DNA of 10,758 nt. Source: Saprospiraceae bacterium. Its GTDB lineage: Bacteria > Bacteroidota > Bacteroidia > Chitinophagales > Saprospiraceae. The notes beneath the pieces are model-generated. The model was not told the origin of the DNA. It saw nothing but the letters and a program-made list of their open reading frames with translations, and did no database searches. Below, one piece after another: positions 6,756 through 10,758 of the stretch; position 1 is the stretch's first letter, and the number at the start of each line of letters is the position of its first letter. The translations under genes and the position numbers were made by a program. The DNA is taken from assembly GCA_027031145.1 (NCBI GenBank), contig JALVEG010000301.1, forward strand, positions 1-10,758. The letters are read 5' to 3'.

Positions 6756-7253
6756 ATGTCAGGTGTAAATATTCTAAAATACAAAGAAGACCTGAATATC
6801 ATACAAAAAGAGGGGAAAACTCATGTTTTTGATCCTTTGCGTCGTAAATATGTTGTTTTACAGCCTGAAGAAATGGTTCGTCAATTATTTATACAATATC
6901 TTATACAGGAATTGAAAATCCCTAAAAAACATATTGCGGTAGAAAGGCAGATATCAATTAATGGAAAATTGTACAGATTTGATATACTTGTCTTTAACAA
7001 AACCGGTCAACCGAAAATGATCGTAGAATGTAAGTCTCACAAAATAGATCTTACAGAAGGAGCAGCAATACAAGCGAGTAAATATAATATGGCTCTAAAA
7101 GCTGAATATCTTTGTTTGACGAATGGTAAAGATTCTTTATTCTACAAAATAGATTTTGATAAAGGATCGATAAAGCGCATTTCATTTTTTCGTTTTTCCC
7201 ACCTTTTGCCTCTGACTCCTAAAGGAGAACCAACCCGCAATGCGAAAAAATGA
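6756..7253 (+). CDS. Stand-alone PD-(D/E)xK nuclease-like protein, HsdR N-terminal (HSDR_N_2) type
   Basis: The product has 165 residues. It matches the small Bacteroidota family annotated as type I restriction enzyme R protein N-terminal domain. Visible are PEEMVRQLFIQYLIQEL (37-53, E39 as helix acid), the hydrophobic/basic strand AVERQISINGKLYRFDILVF (61-80, D76), and IVECKS (89-94, E91 and K93). Together these give a complete D...ExK set. AAIQASKYN (103-111) fits the following helix. No helicase part, methylase or specificity subunit is present, so this is not a type I restriction system as such. The ATG directly abuts the preceding TAA, implying translational coupling with the pseudo-helicase. 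The last ~15 residues (LLPLTPKGEPTRNAKK) look unlike the family core and are encoded by repeat-like DNA. Nuclease activity is inferred from the intact residues; the biological substrate is unknown. Confidence 0.82.
   Translation: MSGVNILKYKEDLNIIQKEGKTHVFDPLRRKYVVLQPEEMVRQLFIQYLIQELKIPKKHIAVERQISINGKLYRFDILVFNKTGQPKMIVECKSHKIDLTEGAAIQASKYNMALKAEYLCLTNGKDSLFYKIDFDKGSIKRISFFRFSHLLPLTPKGEPTRNAKK
7207..7245 (+). repeat. Possible relic of a Bacteroidota intergenic palindromic repeat in the 3' end of the HSDR_N gene
   Basis: The stretch holds CTCCT-AA-AGGAG (7216-7227) followed by GAACC and by a second small palindrome, CGCA-A-TGCG (7236-7244). It resembles the scattered CCCCTAAAGGGG-type repeats common in Bacteroidota genomes, and it encodes the atypical C-terminal tail of the HSDR_N protein. 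Only one copy is in the window, so repeat status cannot be tested here. Confidence 0.28.
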
Positions 7254-7293
7254 AATACACCCGAGACGATATATCAAATTAAGAAATTCTCAT

Positions 7294-7330
7294 AAAAAAA
7301 GCTGTCCTGATCTGCCGGACAGCTTTTTTT
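7294..7330. terminator. Bidirectional intrinsic terminator
   Basis: A7-GCTGTCC (7294-7307), a 9-base loop (7308-7316) and GGACAGC-T7 (7317-7330) form a perfect 14-bp stem with a 7-bp GC-rich core flanked by A and T runs. It therefore works as an intrinsic terminator on both strands. It lies 40 bases after the nuclease gene and 15 bases after the protease gene, which converge here. The rest of the gap (7254-7345) shows no other element. Confidence 0.93.
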
Positions 7331-7345
7331 ATAAAAAATCTACTT

Positions 7346-10300
7346 TTATTGAATATTAAATAACAATTTATAAGATTTTCCTTCCATTGAAATAGTTATA
7401 ATATACAATCCTTTTTTAAGTCTGTTAAAATTATATCTGAGTTTGTTTTCACCTGACTTAAGATATACTTTTTTTGCATCAAACAATCTTCCTATTGTAT
7501 TGAAAACTTTTATATTATAATCTCCTGGATCTTCAACTTTAAGGTCAATTACAAATTCCCCGTTATTTGGATTTGGATACAATTTAACTTCTGTAAATGG
7601 TAGTTCGCTTACAGCGGAAACCACTACATAAATATCTTTTGAGATAGATTGTTGTCCACAATCATTATTCGCATACAATGTAACTTTGTAATTACCTGTA
7701 GCAGCATATGTGTGTATAGGATTTTCCTCTTCACTTATATTTCCGTCTCCAAAATCCCAATAAAAAGAAGTAGCATCATCTGAAGCTTTTTCTATAAAAG
7801 TCACTTTTGCGCCATTCACGACAAAGTCATATTCAACCAATGGGCCTGCATCAACACTGATTAAATCTTTCTGGACCAAAGTATCATTTCCATTGTCACC
7901 ATAAGCAATAAGAGAAACATCGAAATCTCCACTTGTATTATAAACCACAACAGGATCTTTTTCTATTGAAAACAAAGGATTTCCTCCTTCAAAATGCCAT
8001 AGAAACGAATTGGAGGAATTTGAGGACATATTTGTAAACTCTACCTGGAAAGGCGCACAACCTTCATTTGTATTGTAATTGAATGCAGCAGTAGGTCTTA
8101 AAGCAATATCTATAGTCTGCTCCAGTGTATCTTTGCCGCAATTATTTTCCGCTATTACCTGTACCGTATATTGTCCTTCCTGCAGATAAACGTGATTAAC
8201 AGTTTGACCGATACCTGATGCACCATCACCAAAATTCCATTTTACGATAGTAGCTTCTTCACCCGTGTAAGTAAAATCATAACTCAATTCTTCAGAGGTA
8301 ACAGTAAATGCCGGTACCGGAGGTCCTACAACATGAACCAAATCAACTTCTGTTTTAGTATTGGCTCCAACTTCATTCGTAACTTCAAGACTTACACTGA
8401 AAGTACCTTTGTTTTGATAAGTCACAACAGGATTCTCTTCTGTACTGGTCGAAGGAGTTCCTCCATTAAATGTCCACAGATATGAATCAGTATTTGAAGA
8501 TGACATATTAGTAAACTGTACAGTCAAAGGTTTACATCCTTCCGTTGCTCCGTAAGTGAAATTAGCAACAGGAGGATTTGCTATTGTAATAGTTTTTGTA
8601 TCTGAAAGTGTATCACATAAATTGGAATAAGTAAGCACTACAATGTAATCTCCGTCTTGTGCATAAGTATGACTTGGATTGACTTGGGTGGAATATGTTC
8701 CATCTCCAAAATCCCATTTGAATGTATCAATATTTGCAGTAGTTTGAGTAAAATCTACTGAATATCCTGAAACATTATATGTAAATGATCCCGTTGGTTG
8801 TGCAATAGCTTCAATATAATCCTGCATCAAAAGTGTATCATTGCCAAGATCATTTGCCGCATACATTGTAACATCATAAGTCCCCGCATTAGCATAGCTT
8901 ACGATAGGATTAGCTTCATAAGACGAATCAGGCGTTCCTCCTTCAAAAACCCATAAAATACTATCCGTATTCGACAGACTATGAAACTGTGCCATGAAAG
9001 TAACACATCCTACCGCAGTATCAACCGTAAAGTTTGCAATAGCTTCAGATGTTATTTGAATTTGTTTAATTATAGTATCATTCCCGCATTCATTTGAAGC
9101 TACTAACATTACATTATAATCACCTCCTGCATTGTATGTGTGTATTGCATTTGTATCAACAGATGTAGAGTCATCTCCAAAATTCCAAAAATATGTATCC
9201 CCGTCAAAAGTTGTATTATTAAACTGTACTGTAGTGCCATTGATAACATAAAGAAAATTAGCATTGGGAATAGTATGAATGTGAATAGTATCATGATAAA
9301 ATATGGTATCTGAATATAAAGAATTGAAAACCTGCAATGTCACATCAAAGAAACCTGTGGTATCATAAGTGACAACCGGATTCTTAAGAGTGGAAGTAGA
9401 TGGATTGCCGGCTTCGAAAATCCATAATCTGCTATCTACATTATCACTTGATGCATCGTGAAAATGAATGGTATCCGGTAAACATCCTTCACTATGATCC
9501 ATTGTCAGTCCGGCTGTTGGCGGAGTAACGATTTCAACCCATAAAGAGTACTGCTCATAATCCGTACAATCATCGTTTGATGCATATAAAGTTACATAAT
9601 ATCCTCCGTCTTGAGTATATGTATGTACCGGATTTTCTTCATTACTATCATCACCATCATCAAAATCCCAATAATAGTTTGTCGCTTCCTGTGAATTATT
9701 CATAAAATGAACTTCATTGTCATTAACAATTGTAAATGTAAATTCCGGTATGGCAACAGGATAAACGGTAATGTATTCATATTTTGTCATCTCATCTGAA
9801 CCTGCGCTATTTGATACTTCCAATGTTACATCATAAGCTCCTGCATAATAGTAATAAACTTCAGGGTCTTGTTCATCTGAATAATCAGGGTCACCGCCAT
9901 CAAAAGTCCAATCCCATGTATCGGGATTATTTTCAGAAAGATCTGTAAAATATACAGGTTCTCCCTCGCAAATTTCAGTGGGATCGCCTTCAAATTCCGC
10001 TACCGGTTCCGCTACACCACCTGTACATTCTGTCAGGCAACCGGCTCCGTAATATCCATCCCGTATCACATCTCCGGGTTGTTCTCCAAAACCAAGTGCA
10101 AGATCAATTCCAATACCATATATCAGATGGCAGTAACTCATTATAGTTCCTGCATCAGGCAAAATAGGATTGTTGGGATCATAACATGGGTTTCCTTCTA
10201 TATCGTCATATGGGGTTCCATTATTATAATAATACTCATTACCACAATCATCTATCTGGGTATTATTTCCATTCCAAACACAAGCATGTGTATGTCTGGA

Positions 10301-10758
10301 ACCAAAGTTGTGTCCAACTTCATGTGCAACTACTTCAACACTCCAGGAATAAGTCGGAACCTCATTGTAACTCGAATTTATATTCATATAAGCATAATTC
10401 CAGTTATCAACGCATAACACACCTGTGTATGCAACACCTCCAATTCCATTTCCTCCGAGAGCATAAAGACTTGCAAGGTCTCCGTTGAATGTAGGATTAT
10501 TAGCTTTAAATTGCTCTAAAGCCGTATGAGAATCATTAGTATCATAACCATCAGGTTCTGTCCATACAAAAATCTCAGAAATCTCAATACCTATAGATTC
10601 ATTATCATATAATACTGCAACTTCTGCAAACAATCCGGTTATATATTCTTCTGTTGCTTCAACACTACCTTTGTCCAGATATAAAGCATAATCACCTTCT
10701 ATATAAAATTTGACGCAAGTATCATATCTGCGTTCTATTTTTGCTTTGGTTTTGTGTC
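7346..10758 (-). CDS. Secreted zinc metalloprotease (reprolysin/M12B-like) with ten PKD domains and T9SS sorting domain, N-terminus cut off
   Basis: The frame is open to the right edge, so signal peptide and pro-region are outside; 1136 residues are visible. TTG 10633 is internal, but residues are numbered from it here. The catalytic domain (to about 205) contains HEVGHNFGSRH (104-114; zinc ligands H104, H108, H114, catalytic E105) and Met-turn GTIMSYCH (162-169), as in adamalysin-type metzincins. Ten PKD domains follow (about 208-1005), with WDFGDG or WxFEGGxP signatures. Residues 1012-1095 are a type A T9SS sorting domain: LYPNPNNGEF near its start, and GLYIITISMEGKSYKL near the end. This directs outer-membrane translocation by the type IX system, after which the tail is normally removed. 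Substrate is unknown; PKD arrays usually act as spacers or in adhesion and glycan binding. An isolated transcription unit, ended by the shared terminator. Confidence 0.93.
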   Translation of the reverse strand, partial: HKTKAKIERRYDTCVKFYIEGDYALYLDKGSVEATEEYITGLFAEVAVLYDNESIGIEISEIFVWTEPDGYDTNDSHTALEQFKANNPTFNGDLASLYALGGNGIGGVAYTGVLCVDNWNYAYMNINSSYNEVPTYSWSVEVVAHEVGHNFGSRHTHACVWNGNNTQIDDCGNEYYYNNGTPYDDIEGNPCYDPNNPILPDAGTIMSYCHLIYGIGIDLALGFGEQPGDVIRDGYYGAGCLTECTGGVAEPVAEFEGDPTEICEGEPVYFTDLSENNPDTWDWTFDGGDPDYSDEQDPEVYYYYAGAYDVTLEVSNSAGSDEMTKYEYITVYPVAIPEFTFTIVNDNEVHFMNNSQEATNYYWDFDDGDDSNEENPVHTYTQDGGYYVTLYASNDDCTDYEQYSLWVEIVTPPTAGLTMDHSEGCLPDTIHFHDASSDNVDSRLWIFEAGNPSTSTLKNPVVTYDTTGFFDVTLQVFNSLYSDTIFYHDTIHIHTIPNANFLYVINGTTVQFNNTTFDGDTYFWNFGDDSTSVDTNAIHTYNAGGDYNVMLVASNECGNDTIIKQIQITSEAIANFTVDTAVGCVTFMAQFHSLSNTDSILWVFEGGTPDSSYEANPIVSYANAGTYDVTMYAANDLGNDTLLMQDYIEAIAQPTGSFTYNVSGYSVDFTQTTANIDTFKWDFGDGTYSTQVNPSHTYAQDGDYIVVLTYSNLCDTLSDTKTITIANPPVANFTYGATEGCKPLTVQFTNMSSSNTDSYLWTFNGGTPSTSTEENPVVTYQNKGTFSVSLEVTNEVGANTKTEVDLVHVVGPPVPAFTVTSEELSYDFTYTGEEATIVKWNFGDGASGIGQTVNHVYLQEGQYTVQVIAENNCGKDTLEQTIDIALRPTAAFNYNTNEGCAPFQVEFTNMSSNSSNSFLWHFEGGNPLFSIEKDPVVVYNTSGDFDVSLIAYGDNGNDTLVQKDLISVDAGPLVEYDFVVNGAKVTFIEKASDDATSFYWDFGDGNISEEENPIHTYAATGNYKVTLYANNDCGQQSISKDIYVVVSAVSELPFTEVKLYPNPNNGEFVIDLKVEDPGDYNIKVFNTIGRLFDAKKVYLKSGENKLRYNFNRLKKGLYIITISMEGKSYKLLFNIQ
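7619..10012 (-). repeat. Array of ten PKD domains arranged as five A-B dyads
   Basis: In the protease numbering the dyads span about 208-369, 370-528, 529-684, 685-843 and 844-1005, each about 155-162 residues. A-type domains share G-C-x-P-type starts and W-x-F-(E/N)GG-x-P-x-x-S with P-V-V-x-Y. B-type domains share W-D/N-F-G-D-G with N-P-x-H-T-Y and end in N-x-C-G. At the DNA level the B-type signature recurs on the plus strand as variants of TCTCCAAAATCCCA near 7747, 8704 and 9175. The copies are diverged rather than identical, so the array looks old. Confidence 0.85.

Noticed and set aside
6756..7253. Type I restriction-modification system
   Set aside because: Only the HsdR N-terminal-type domain is present; there is no HsdM, HsdS or helicase part of HsdR in the window.
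7619..10012. CRISPR or tandem DNA repeat
   Set aside because: Periodic similarity comes from protein-level PKD domains; copies are diverged, in frame and far longer than CRISPR repeats.
10079..10488. Open frames on the plus strand antisense to the protease
   Set aside because: They are low-complexity mirror frames of the PKD/protease gene with repeated His, Tyr, Ile and Asn and no family signature. Similar mirror frames inside the lipoprotein, rarA and pseudo-helicase genes were dropped for the same reason.

Overview
The window looks like chromosomal DNA from a member of the Bacteroidota. It is AT-rich. Start codons mostly lack Shine-Dalgarno sequences, and several intergenic gaps carry the Bacteroidota -7 box TAnnTTTG. 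It encodes a lipoprotein with acidic residues right after the lipobox cysteine, and a large PKD-repeat metalloprotease ending in a type IX secretion (T9SS) sorting domain. No rRNA, tRNA, CRISPR array, insertion sequence or prophage gene was seen.

Layout, left to right. (1) 2-328 (+) is the C-terminal end of a polyprenol-phosphate mannose synthase-like GT2 enzyme, cut by the window edge. (2) 335-1453 and 1517-2269 (both -) are a surface-type lipoprotein with a GH53-like barrel and a YdfG-type short-chain dehydrogenase. (3) 2473-2992 (+) is a compact type II toxin-antitoxin pair: a Phd/YefM-like antitoxin and a RelE/YafQ-like toxin overlapping by 8 bases, with an inverted repeat just upstream that may be the operator. 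(4) 3008-4279 (-) is rarA, the clamp-loader-like AAA+ fork-maintenance protein. (5) Divergent from rarA, 4380-6755 and 6756-7253 (both +) form a two-gene unit whose stop and start codons abut. (6) A strong bidirectional terminator (7294-7330) separates this unit from the 3' end of the protease gene at 7346-10758 (-), which is cut by the right edge.

The most interesting part is the two-gene unit. The 791-residue protein reads as a derived superfamily 1 helicase of the group with a C-terminal Vsr/MTES_1575-type nuclease fold. Its Walker A motif is intact, but motifs II and III are eroded, the second helicase half is largely missing, and the terminal nuclease fold has lost key acidic residues. 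The next gene encodes a small stand-alone PD-(D/E)xK protein (HsdR N-terminal type) with an intact D...ExK set. This suggests a pseudo-helicase scaffold or regulator working with a nuclease supplied in trans, next to rarA. That is inference, not demonstrated.

The protease is also notable. Its ten PKD domains form five A-B dyads, and each domain carries exactly one cysteine at a near-constant spacing, which suggests a series of inter-domain disulfides.
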